A stretch of DNA of 64,000 nt from Chionoecetes opilio (taxonomy: Eukaryota > Arthropoda > Malacostraca > Decapoda > Majidae), in contig JACEEZ010002754.1 in NCBI GenBank assembly GCA_016584305.1, positions 117,501 to 181,500 on the forward strand. Reading direction: 5' to 3'. Below are positions 29,146-40,900 of this stretch, one piece after another. Position numbers and translations under genes: made by a program. The number at the start of each line of letters is the position of its first letter. Position 1 is the first letter of the stretch. The notes beneath the pieces are model-generated. The model saw only the letters and a program-made list of their open reading frames with translations, made no database searches and was not told the DNA's origin.

Positions 29146-29494
29146 GATAATGATACTAATAGTAACGGTAATAAAAGTAATATAATAATAATAAAATAAT
29201 AGTAGTAATGTGATAGGAGTTCCAGGGATTGATTATATCTATAATAATATAAGCGAAAGTGTGTCTGTGTGTGTGTGTGTCTGTGTGTGTGTGCGTGTGT
29301 GTGTGTGTGTGTGTGGTATAGGTTCCGCCCCCCGTGGCGGAATCCCATCATATGGCACAGTTTTGGAACCAGGTTGACCAGGGGGAGGTTTTAAGCCCAC
29401 TTGTGGGGTGATCCGATCACTTTTTTCTTCTTTTTTTTTAGCAGCCTATTAGCGAGAATTGTGAAAAAAGTGGGTTGCGAGAATTGAGGAAACC

Positions 29495-29772
29495 GTGATG
29501 TAGGGTGATGGGTAATGGGTGAGTGAATGGGTTGGGTGATGGGTAATGGGTGATGGGTGAGTGAATGGGTGGGGGGTGATGGGTTGGGGGTGATGGGTGA
29601 TGGGTGAGGGAATAGGTGGGGGTGATGGGTAATGGGTGAGTGAATGGGTGTGTGGTGATGGGTAATGGGTGAGTGAATGGGTGGGGGGTGATGGGTAATG
29701 GGTGAGTGAATGGGTGGGGAGTGATGAGTAATGGGTGAGTGAATGGGTTGGGGGTGATGTGAATGGGTTGGC
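29495..29772. repeat. Minisatellite, about 28-30-bp unit
   Basis: Units of GGTGATGGGTAATGGGTGAG followed by TGAATGGGTG, about nine copies. Next to it, at about 29773-29835, is a fragment of the TA-flanked transposon also seen at 6746 and 32822. Confidence 0.93.
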
Positions 29773-29929
29773 GTTAATACATACATTTCTACATCCATGA
29801 TTTCAGGAAAGTTAGAAGGGGCTATCTGGAGAATCTGTTTGGTGGGCCGAAGGCCCACCAATAGCCCTCCGCAGGAGCCAGCCAAAAAGTCCGCCCGGAG
29901 GGCGGCTTTGCGGCTAGTTGACTATAATA

Positions 29930-29930
<1 letters not shown>

Positions 29931-29979
<49 letters not shown>
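29931..29979. repeat. (TG)n microsatellite
   Basis: An uninterrupted TG run of about 48 bases. Confidence 0.95.
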
Positions 29980-29982
<3 letters not shown>

Positions 29983-31080
29983 CATCAGAGAATGACGAAA
30001 CAAGAGCACCCCCCCCCCCCCCTTTGCGTTATCAGACACTCACTCATTCAGACTCAAAGGATGTAAAAGTGTGTTACGTTACACCCAAGTAAAATAATAA
30101 CAATAATGATAATAATAATAATAATAATAATGTATGCCCAAATATCGCTTTCATTGTTACTAAGGTGGATTCGAACACGTCTTTTGTTACATGAAATAAG
30201 ATGAATATTTTAGATCTTTTAGCCTCTCTGATTCAAAACAAATTAATACGTAAATAAATAGATAAAATATATAAATAAACATGACTTTCCTTTTTCATAT
30301 GGCAATGTTTTCAGACACATCTCTACTTACAACCATTAAGATTATTTTCTCTTTGTAGTATTAAGCATAAGTATAGGTACCTTATGAAGTTATATTATGC
30401 ACCTGTCAGGCTGTCTGGATGCAATAAAGATATTATTATTATTATTATTATTACTATTATTTCATTGTATCATGATTATTACTCGTATCAGATGCAAATA
30501 AGTAACATGCAAGGCTATTGTGTTTTTAAAGCCAGGCATCACACACATAAGGCGTTTTCTGCGGGGATCCTGATTGCCTCAAATTTCGATCCCTGTTCAA
30601 CCATCCAGGGAAGATGATTGGCCCGACCCGCAATCATTTGTTGTTGTTGTTGTGACCGTTTGCAACCGAAAATGTTCCGGTTGCAACCAAAAATCCCCCG
30701 CAGAAAACGCCTATACATCAGCTTTCTCGGCGTTGCGGTGTAAACTGACCACATATACATTACGTAAACTCGAAGAAAAAATGACTTGTATTACGTTACG
30801 TGCAAATATTTTTTTCTCTTTATCGTAGTTTGAATGTGCGATATTACGAAAAAACAATAATAAAGTCGTAACGATACTAAACTTTGCGTTGATTGAAGGA
30901 AAACATGTAGCTAAATATCTTACAGACTTACATCATAGTGTTATAATTATTTCATGATTTTTTTTTATTACTTGCCATGGTCATTATCTATATTCTTACG
31001 CCGTCAGGTATACTACAAGAAGAAAAACAATGATGCGGGTATCGTATGACTGTGCATTTGATATCATGTCATTCATATCG

Positions 31081-31083
<3 letters not shown>

Positions 31084-31138
<55 letters not shown>

Positions 31139-31171
31139 TCCTTTATAGACTGGACAATCAGGGACCAAACA

Positions 31172-31231
<60 letters not shown>

Positions 31232-31323
31232 GTAGGCAGCAGTAGACACACAGAGGGAGGGGGTCTTGAAAGGGGGGAGGGGGGATAAATCGCAATGAAA
31301 GCACGTTCAACAGATAAAAAAGA

Positions 31324-31385
<62 letters not shown>
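31084..31385. repeat. (GA)n / (CT)n / (GA)n cluster
   Basis: (GA)n at 31084-31134, (CT)n at 31171-31229 and (GA)n at 31326-31385. Confidence 0.93.
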
Positions 31386-31390
<5 letters not shown>

Positions 31391-31528
31391 GGGGTGAAAT
31401 AAAAATCATAAAAGACACCCTAAGCATTGCGTAATAGTAATAACCTTGAGAAGAGGCGCCAAGTAACCGTAAATACCTCAACCACCACCCCTGACAAGCG
31501 TTCCCTGCCAGCCACACTCCCCTACCAC

Positions 31529-31685
31529 GCCTGGGGGGGAGGGGGGACGGGGTGGCAGGGGGGGAAGGAAAGGGGGACAAGGGGTACGTGGAGGCAGGGG
31601 GCAGGATAGCGGGGGAAGGGGTGGAGGCAGGGGGGGAAGGGGGGGAGGCAGGGGGAGGTAGGGGGGGAAAGGGGGGATGGGGATT
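31529..31685 (+). other. G-run-rich tract with quadruplex potential
   Basis: Many runs of four to nine G separated by one to ten bases, such as GGGGGGGAGGGGGG. No coding frame is convincing. Confidence 0.7.
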
Positions 31686-31856
31686 CAGGGATATATTAGG
31701 GAAAGAAAGACAATGAGAGAAGTAATAATAAGTGCTATGATGATTATGATAGATACGAGGATAACAAAGAATAAAGAAGAGGCTTATTGTGATCCAGAGA
31801 AGAGGTTATCAAGAACGTGTTGATTTGGTTAATAGTAGTTATAGAAGGGAAGGAGA

Positions 31857-32205
31857 TGCAAATATGTAGAGTAGAGTAGAGTAAAAATATGTAGAGTAGA
31901 GTAGAGTAAAAATATGTAGAGTAGAGTAGGGTAAATATATGTAGAGTAGAGTAGAGTAAATATATGTAGAGTAGAGTAGAGTAAATATATGTAGAGTAGA
32001 GTAGAGTAAAAATATGTAGAGTAGAGTAGAGTAAATATATGTAGAGTAGAGTAAAGTAAAAATATGCAGAGTAGAGTAGAGTAAAAATATGCAGAGTAGA
32101 GTAGAGTAAATATATGTAGAGTAGAGTAGAGTAAAAATATGTAGAGTAGAGTAGAGTAAATATATGTAGAGTAGAGTAGAGTAAAAATATGCAGAGTAGA
32201 GTAGG
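31857..32205. repeat. Minisatellite, 25-bp unit, about 14 copies
   Basis: The unit is GTAGAGTAGAGTAGAGTAAA followed by AATAT or TATAT. The minus-strand tyrosine/leucine-rich frame is an artefact. Confidence 0.95.
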
Positions 32206-32260
32206 ATGCTAATATGAGTAGAGATGATTTCATGGGTATTCGATCAAGGACTCTATGGTG

Positions 32261-32265
<5 letters not shown>

Positions 32266-32339
<74 letters not shown>
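32266..32339. repeat. (GA)n microsatellite
   Basis: A pure GA run of about 74 bases. Confidence 0.97.
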
Positions 32340-32341
<2 letters not shown>

Positions 32342-32649
32342 TTAAAGGGCACAGATTGGATGAGAGATACGCAGGTCGAGGGAAAAAAAACTTAGACAGG
32401 ACATAATGAAAGTCTTTTAGCTAGACTAGCGACTATATAATAATGTGTGATACAGATACTACTGCGGCCACCACCACTACTACTACTACTACCATCATGT
32501 AGCTACCACTTCTACTCGTTCTAGAGTATTCTTCCAGGGTGAATTGTGGCCACACGATAGGGTCATATATAGTACTATCTGACCCTGGCCACACTAACGA
32601 TATGACAAGAGGTTACGTCAATTCTGGCCATCTTGATTGAACCTTGGCC

Positions 32650-32652
<3 letters not shown>

Positions 32653-32746
<94 letters not shown>
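32653..32746. repeat. (GA)n microsatellite
   Basis: A pure GA run of about 94 bases. Confidence 0.97.
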
Positions 32747-32747
<1 letters not shown>

Positions 32748-32821
32748 GCCGGCTTCCTCGGGGTGATCAATAAAACAAACACCACAACACTTCAAGAACC
32801 AAAATAAAATCACCGATACTA

Positions 32822-33302
32822 CCGTAGATAACACTATAGTCGCCACCTGCACTAATGTCGCCAGGCGCCATATATTACGAATTATAGCATCACTACTGAT
32901 GTTTATGTGCCACTGAAGATGATATACAGTAGTTTATATCATGACTGTATAATCTACCCTGTTTCAGCGTTGTTTTATGCTTTGTATCTGCAAGTATATA
33001 TACGGTTTCAAGTTTCGCTACTATTTTTTTTTCGGGCGACGACGACGGCGGGAGGACACTCAGAACATAAACACTAGCTGGCGATCTTAGTGTAGGTCGC
33101 CACTCGGTTGATATTTTTGTAATTTATTCATTTATAGCCATAATATGACAGATGAAGACACAAAATGACACAGACTCTCCAGATAGCCCCTTTTAACTTT
33201 CCTGAAATCATGGACGTAGACATGTAAGTATTAACGCCACCAGACGCCGTCTGTAAATCGAAAAAAACGTTGTCCTGTCGACTTTAGTGTTATCTTCTAC
33301 GG
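32822..33302. mobile_element. DNA transposon with TA duplication, copy 2
   Basis: Ends CCGTAGATAACACTATAGTC and CTTTAGTGTTATCTTCTACG, then G, with TA on both sides. It shares most of its length with 6746-7409 but lacks about 180 bases of the middle. Confidence 0.8.
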
Positions 33303-33507
33303 TAAAATTACCTTCATTGAATTTACACCATAATCTCACTTTTATCTATATTATCGAATGAATGAATGAATGCATGTATGAATGTAGTCTACCATTATTA
33401 TTATTGCTAGTACTATAGTAGCAGCAGTAGTAAAGGTGGCAGTCATCCAATTACACATACTACAACAAACACTAATATTAAGATAATTTTGCCGCCTTCC
33501 TTCCAAC

Positions 33508-33580
33508 GGGGATGTAGCTCAGATGGTAGAGCGCTCGCTTAGCATGTGAGAAGTACGGGGATCGATACCCTGCATCTCCA
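33508..33580 (+). tRNA. tRNA-Ala (anticodon AGC)
   Basis: All four arms fold. The acceptor GGGGATG pairs with CATCTCC (one G-U), the D arm is GCTC/GAGC, and the anticodon stem CTCGC/GTGAG (one G-U) carries the loop TTAGCAT. The T stem CGGGG/CCCTG closes a loop ATCGATA. Seventy-three bases ending in A, no intron, no encoded CCA. A TTTT terminator follows 7 bases downstream. Several wobble pairs suggest mild divergence, so a recently decaying copy cannot be excluded. Confidence 0.9.
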
Positions 33581-33789
33581 GGTAACTTTTATTTTATTTG
33601 TTTTCCGATTAAAATAAGTTAGTAAAATGTTTCCCTTTTTCTGTATCATTTAAGTCTTCGGAATGGTGTTGTTTTTTATCTCTGTATTTGTAATCTGGTT
33701 CTTTGCCTCGGGTCTTTTTCTACATTCTACGACTCTCGGGCGCGGAGCATTTAAACACCAAAGGACACCCCCCATAGCTCCCCATAGAG

Positions 33790-34495
<706 letters not shown>

Positions 34496-35184
34496 ACAAC
34501 AAAGTGAGCAGAACAGATACCATTAAACCTTCCGTCTATAAATAATTAATAAACTAGAACTTTGTGATATACGTATGCTATTATACATGCAAATATACTT
34601 TAGTTGATGCTAATATACGTAATATGAGAAAAAAATCAAACTGAACTGGCCTTATTATGTACGAGAATGGACATCAGATGACCAAAGGAAGAAACAAAAT
34701 TAATATTAACTGATAAAAAAGACCAACAGATAAGAAAGAGTCTAGACCATTGACCAGATAAGTGCAAAGATAAAGAAGAATAGTTAGTTATCAGGAAATA
34801 CCGGAGCATGGACGGAGTATGATAAACAAATGAGGGAGTTCAGTTCTTATCGGTAAATATTTGGGTTACGGGCTGGTCAGATAACGTAACATTTAGGTGG
34901 ACGGATAAGTTGGGTTTGGGAAATGCATTTGTCTTGCAATGGATTAAATTGATACGGCTGATGATGATGATGATGATGATGACGATGATGATGAAGATGA
35001 TTAAACACGAAGATGAATATAAACGCTATCAACACTCAAAAAAGGACTTAATGAACTTTAAAAAAAAAAAAAAAAAAAAAAAAAGGCCACAAATGGTCAC
35101 AATCCACGCCCCGAGATTTGACTGTAAACGAATAAAAACATGTTTCTTAGTGTGTAAGTAAGTGACTGAATGTGTAGGTGTGTG

Positions 35185-35275
35185 CGTCAATCACCCATGG
35201 TCTTGTCCACGCGAGCCCGACACGCGATCGCCAGTTTCACCCTCCCAGAGCGAGCTTAGAGCGCATTATAACTTA
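35185..35275 (-). mobile_element. SINE 3' part, copy 2
   Basis: CACCCATGGTCTTGTCCACG, then CGATCGCCAGTTTCACCCTC, matches the body of the SINE at 35920-36178 without the tRNA-like head. Confidence 0.65.
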
Positions 35276-35869
35276 TGCTCACATACAAGTAAAAAACAAT
35301 ATTCTATTACCGAATATTGATTTCATCTGGGCATCGATCGCACGAAAATCAATAAACTCACATGAATATAGAGCAAGAATTTCATAACCAAAACAAGCAG
35401 AAAATATCATGTGAAGCTCAGACCAAGCACACGAGTGGATTAGCAACGCTGATAAATAAGTGGACATATAACTAATCAATAAAAAAAAAAGAATAAATGC
35501 ACTTGGTGGCTTCCAACAATCCTTTCCTTCCGGTCATATCAAATCCCACTAACTGCCTGGCTATGGGGTAATCAACAGGTCATGTGCCGGAATCTTTAAC
35601 TGGAGAAATAGATAAGAAAAAGAGGGCATGGAGAGGAGGAGGAGGAGGGAGAGGAGGGGGGTTGAGAGTACAAGGAGGAGGAGGGGCAGGATAGGAGGGC
35701 AGGGGGAGGGAGGGGGGCAGATAGGGAGGGGTGCCGATGAAGATGCCAAATAAAGGTGCCAAAAGATATAGTGCCAAGGCGCCTGTCGAAAGAGAGGGAG
35801 GGTTGCTCACTCTTGTAACTGGGCATCATACTGGGTCACTCGATGTACTATGTATGTATGTGTGTACAA

Positions 35870-35871
<2 letters not shown>

Positions 35872-35908
<37 letters not shown>

Positions 35909-35915
35909 TGTGTGT
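35872..35915. repeat. (TG)n microsatellite at the SINE tail
   Basis: A TG run joined to the 3' end of the SINE; on the minus strand the SINE ends in ACACAC repeats. Confidence 0.85.
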
Positions 35916-36178
35916 CATTTACCCATGGCCTTGTCCACGCGAGCCGGGACTCGCGATCGCTAGTTTCACCCTCCCGGAACGAGTTTGGAGCTCATTATTA
36001 CCGATCTTTGGGTAATGCTGGGACCTCACACACCACATACCCCCATTCCCTTGCTCAAGGGAGACAGTAACCGCCCGAATTTGTCATTGAAAAATCCCCG
36101 GGAGCAGTGAGGATTCGAACCGGCTATTCATAGAATGGCAGGCCAACGCGCAATCCACTTGACCATCGGGCGGTTAAA
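35916..36178 (-). mobile_element. tRNA-derived SINE
   Basis: On the minus strand the head (about 36100-36176) has an A-box-like TGGTCAAGTGG and a B box GGTTCGAATCC spaced as in tRNA genes. A body and a CA-repeat tail follow. The anticodon arm does not fold convincingly as a working tRNA. The body is shared with 35185-35275. Confidence 0.72.
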
Positions 36179-36327
36179 ACACTCAATCACACATCACGCA
36201 TCACACGATCTTGACTCAATACTGTGAATATACAAATAGGTAAACACACACACACACACACACACACAACATGGGATGTTGGGATGTCCACACAAGAGCA
36301 TTCATTGATGATAATAATAATAATAAA

Positions 36328-36510
36328 TACAGGTGATGAAGGAGACACGGGCTGAGAAGTGAGTATACTTTATGCCTGACTAGTTTCACCTCTATTGGGT
36401 TTCTTCGGAGGAATAATACATATTCCTCCGAAGAAGCCAAGTAGAGGCGAAACTAGTCAGGAATAAAGTACTCACTTCCCAGCCCGTGTCTCCTTCACCA
36501 CCTGTTTTAC
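36328..36510. mobile_element. Hairpin (foldback) element, copy 2
   Basis: A palindrome: ACAGGTGATGAAGGAGACAC at the left mirrors GTGTCTCCTTCACCACCTGT at the right, and CTAGTTTCACCTCTA mirrors TAGAGGCGAAACTAG. Same family as 13865-14012. Confidence 0.82.
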
Positions 36511-36535
36511 ATCTGTCTATATATGTCTCCACAAA

Positions 36536-36573
<38 letters not shown>

Positions 36574-36779
36574 AAACAATAATAACGACAACAAGAACAA
36601 TAACAACAATAATGACAACAATAGCGATCGCAGGTTTGTAGTCGCACAAATGTATTTTTCTACGCCTGTCCTCAAGCACACACGCATGCACACCAACGAT
36701 GACGTCACAGTGAGGGCGTCACGTGACATGCCGGTTAAAAGGAATGGGAAAGGCAACAAAAAACATCTAGGTGACAAAA

Positions 36780-36815
<36 letters not shown>

Positions 36816-37639
36816 CCTGACCAACCGGGGGGGAAATAATTAGGGTTGTAGGCCTACGCTTCATATATTTTTAGAAAGCCCCACCCACTTAACGGAGCGA
36901 AATAGAAAAGAAAAGTAAATAAAGCGACGCTGAATTGCTACAGCTGTCTCTCAGGTGCATATCAACTTGCTTGCAATGCTTAAATGTCCCCCGCTAAGCT
37001 TACTGAAGCAACACAGTGCGTGAGTGAGGCAGTGAGGCAATATAATACAACGAACCACGATAATGAACAAGTAATGAATCACGATAATGAAGTGAGAGCA
37101 TCTGCGTTGAGTCACAGTGTTGCTCCCTGTATTAATTGTCACCACCACCGCACCATGATAAACCACCTCATATTCTAGCCGGCCGCGACAAATTACTTAA
37201 TATTCCATGTAAGAATTCAGGAGGCCACCGCGTCACCCCACTTGTGACCAGTTTGAACCTTGTGCCAACTCGCGAGCCAAAAATAACCTTGACACAAAAT
37301 CGAAAGGTGTTCTTTTCTAAAGATGAATGTAACACATGTACTTTTTTTTTAGTAATGATCGAATTGGATGATATATACAGTGGTACAGTTTACGAGATAG
37401 CAATCACACGAATTTTGTTTGCATTGCAGCTGGGACACAATATTTTATTTTATTCGAAGGCCGATTAACACTCAATCCCTTGATCGATATTGCGTATCTG
37501 ATGCATGACTATTGCTGCCGACATACCAGGTTTGCACTCGCACCATCAACAAGCCCTGAACCACCATACAAGTGTCGGCTGCATATTAATTGTCGGCGTG
37601 TGTCGTCTGCTTGGCGAGGCAGTACATCTTTGCACCGAG

Positions 37640-37804
37640 CATCGTCTGCAGCAGAGGTGACGTAGCCATGACGTCATGAGCGGCGGGCGCGGTGATTGGT
37701 GGGCGCGCGAGGTATTTCTAAGGTCTCGAGCTGCCGAGCAGCGCCGTCCTCTTTCTCCTCTGGGATCCCGTTGGCAGAAGGACGCATAACACAGCACCGG
37801 CAGC
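37640..37804 (+). promoter_or_regulatory. ADP/ATP carrier promoter and 5' leader
   Basis: GC-rich in an AT-rich neighbourhood. It contains a perfect palindromic CRE, TGACGTCA (37669-37676), an inverted CCAAT box ATTGG (37695-37699), and a pyrimidine stretch CCTCTTTCTCCTCT near 37748 that could be a TCT-type start site. The first coding exon follows directly. Confidence 0.6.
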
Positions 37805-37967
37805 ATGGGGAAATCATTCGACCCTACCAGCTTCCTGAAGGATTTTGCCGCAGGTGGCATCGCCGCGGCCATCTCCAAGACCGCCGTGGCGCCCATCGAG
37901 CGCGTCAAGCTGCTGCTGCAGGTGCAGGCTGCGTCCAGACAGATCACCGCCGACCAAGCTTATAAGG
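37805..37967 (+). CDS. ANT: ADP/ATP carrier exon 1
   Basis: Encodes [20 protein letters not shown] and on to ADQAYK plus one base; holds the first signature PIERVK. Donor GTGAGT. Confidence 0.97.
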
Positions 37968-40900
37968 GTGAGTCCGCCATCTTGACCTCCTTATGTTAAA
38001 CACAGAATAATTTCCTTCGGGGTTCCAGCGGTATGGAGTGAGATAAAGTGCTTGATGAGTGCTACTTTACATCAAATAGGACTGAAGTGATCGGCTGAAA
38101 GCTAGAGAAAGTGCGGATGTCCTAATATGGATCAGGCGCCGGTAGGATCAGCTGACGCGGCCATCTTGTCCCGCCCTTTAACAAGCACAAAATTTACATC
38201 CCTTACTCGATATTACCCCCCATCCCGACCCCTCACCGCCTTTCGAGATTAATAGGAACCTGCCTGTACAACTCCAAAGTGCCGCGGGGGGGCCACGTCA
38301 GCGGGTTGTGGGCGCCGGTAACTGTTACGTAATCGCCGGCGGGGCCTTTGAGGGTGAAGGGGTGAGCGTCTGCAGCGTAGGCGCACCCTGCCCTGCCTTG
38401 CCTCCCCAGCTGGCAGCCCCTTCACCCCTAAGATACTTTACCATACTGATCCAACTCGCGAAGACTTGTCACCACACTTGTTAATAAGGTATTGAGTCTA
38501 GGAAAATGTAGATATCGTAAAAAGTTCTGCTGCACCATGTTATATAACAAGGGAGCTCTGAGGACAAGGGATTGCTGGTATAGAGTTTCTCAGCATCCCG
38601 CTAAATTTCGTACGAAACTTTTAAAATATATGTTATTTTTTTAAGAAAATCTGATCAATGTTTAAGCAAAATCAGCTTTGGAGGTGTCCCCTACCCTAAA
38701 CAAGCCGGGGAGGGTCCAGGGGGCACGCCTCCCTGGCTGGGCCGGCAGGACGTGGGGTTAGTTGTGATTCGTAATGTTACTCAGATTTTTATTCTCGAAA
38801 ATGCTTGTTTTGGGTAGGGACTCCCAAAATACTGAAAAATTGTCTTATTAAAATACACCAAAATATATCGATCTTTAAATTAAGTGGGATTCTGACAAAC
38901 CAATATTGACCGGTCGAGTGTGAGTCACTGATATCTGGCTCTACTGCAGTTAAATGCATTACAAAGCGCTTGGTTATAACCGTCCTCAACTTGTAGATCT
39001 GACCATTTGCCGTATTTTTAACTCCTACTACAGCTTTCGGAAATTAAAAATACTTAGGGGGGTCTGTGCCCCCTCAGGTTAGGTTAGTTAAGCAACTTAC
39101 TGGTAAATAGGGAGTATTGTATTAAACTGCAGTTTTACCATATGTATTTAAATGTCAAGTGGCATTTTCGTACCTATTTATCATAGTTATGGTTTATTTG
39201 GCTTTGTGGAATTTCATGTTAAGTCTTTAGCCGAGGTAAAATATTTTGAACATTCATTTACCGAACTAACCTGATGTAATCAATTAAAGGGATCTCACGA
39301 AGATCCGCCACCCCAGCTATTTTTGGGATGGCCGATCTTCATGTTGGTGAGTGGTTTGATAACCCAGTTATGTTACGTAACCAATGTCCAGGTTAAGTTA
39401 GTGAACTAGTGGTGGGTTCTGGGGGGCCGCAGCCCGAGTTAATCACCGAAAAAATAGCTGGGGTGGTGGATCTTCAAGAGATCAGAGATGAGTATATTAT
39501 ACCTCTATGATCTATTTAGGAAAATTAAGTGTATGTAACAGTGCCTCATGGAACCATTTGAAAATAATGCGATGAAATTTCAGCAAATGCGCATTAAGGA
39601 TAGATGAGTAAATAATGAACATGGTGTAAGATTCTTGAAAGTGTTAGGAAAGGCAATGCCATAGTTATTGTACACCCTGCTTCTTGATGATACATCTATG
39701 GCAGAAATCACACCGAACCAAACCATACCTCTACCTATATTCTGTTCTCTTCCACGTTGTTTCTAAGGTTTGACTGAGAACTGTAGGAACATTTATGCTG
39801 GCTTAATCCGAAGTTGAACTAGATAAATCTTATGTAGAGTAGAACTATGAGTTTGGGTAACATTGTAGCAGCTTACCTGATAACAGCAGGGATGTCCACT
39901 AGGCACCATGAATGACCCCACTGTGATCTTGTTATCCCATGCTTGCTTTAAACTGATGATTGTGATTTTATTTCAGGCATGGTCGACTGCTTCGTCAGGA
40001 TCCCCAAAGAGCAGGGCGTGTTAGCGTTCTGGCGTGGTAACCTTGCCAACGTCATCCGTTACTTCCCCACCCAGGCCCTCAACTTCGCCTTCAAGGACAA
40101 GTACAAGCAGGTGTGTGAATGTTGACACCAGTCCTGGGGATGTGAGGAGCATTGGTTAAGCAGTGAAATTTATAGTGAAAAAACTTATGGTAAAAGCAAC
40201 AAGGAAAATTATGTGTAGCCCCATTCAAATTGGGACAGGGTAAGAGATAAAGAATCGGAGAGATAGTGGCGCATGACCGCTATTCAGAAATGTTAGGGAA
40301 TGGATTGATTGTAATTATTTATCATTGTAGAGATCAAGCATCAGTATGGTGAAAATAGTGATAAAGTCCATGTCTTTGTAGTGGCTTAGTATAGTATAAA
40401 TAGTAGTATTTGCCAATTTTTGCAACTACATTTGGCTGTACAACCAAACTTAAATCTGAAGTAGTACCAGTTTTTTTTCTAGTTTTTCAATGGTGTTGTA
40501 GTGTGGTGTCATGACCATGATGTGTGTTCACTGTCATGACCATGTGTGTGTTCCCTGTCATGACCATGGTGTGTGTTCCCTGTCATGACCATGATGTGTG
40601 TTCCCTGTAATGACCATGGTGTGTGTTCCCTGTAATGACCATGGTGTGTGTTCCCTGTAATGACCATGGTGTGTGTTCCCAGGTGTTCCTTGGTGGAGTG
40701 GACAAGAAGACACAGTTCTGGAGGTTCTTCCTTGGTAACCTTGCTTCCGGTGGTGCTGCTGGTGCCACCTCCCTCTGCTTCGTCTACCCCCTTGACTTCG
40801 CCCGAACGAGGTAAGTCTGGTGTGGTTTCTAGTCAGAAGGGCTTGTGTTACATATTTGTGTAATTTGACCACCTTCATTTCCAAGAAAACTATTGAGAAT

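Noticed and set aside
36095..36176. A second functional tRNA gene on the minus strand
   Set aside because: A and B boxes are present but the acceptor and anticodon arms do not fold; it is the head of a SINE.
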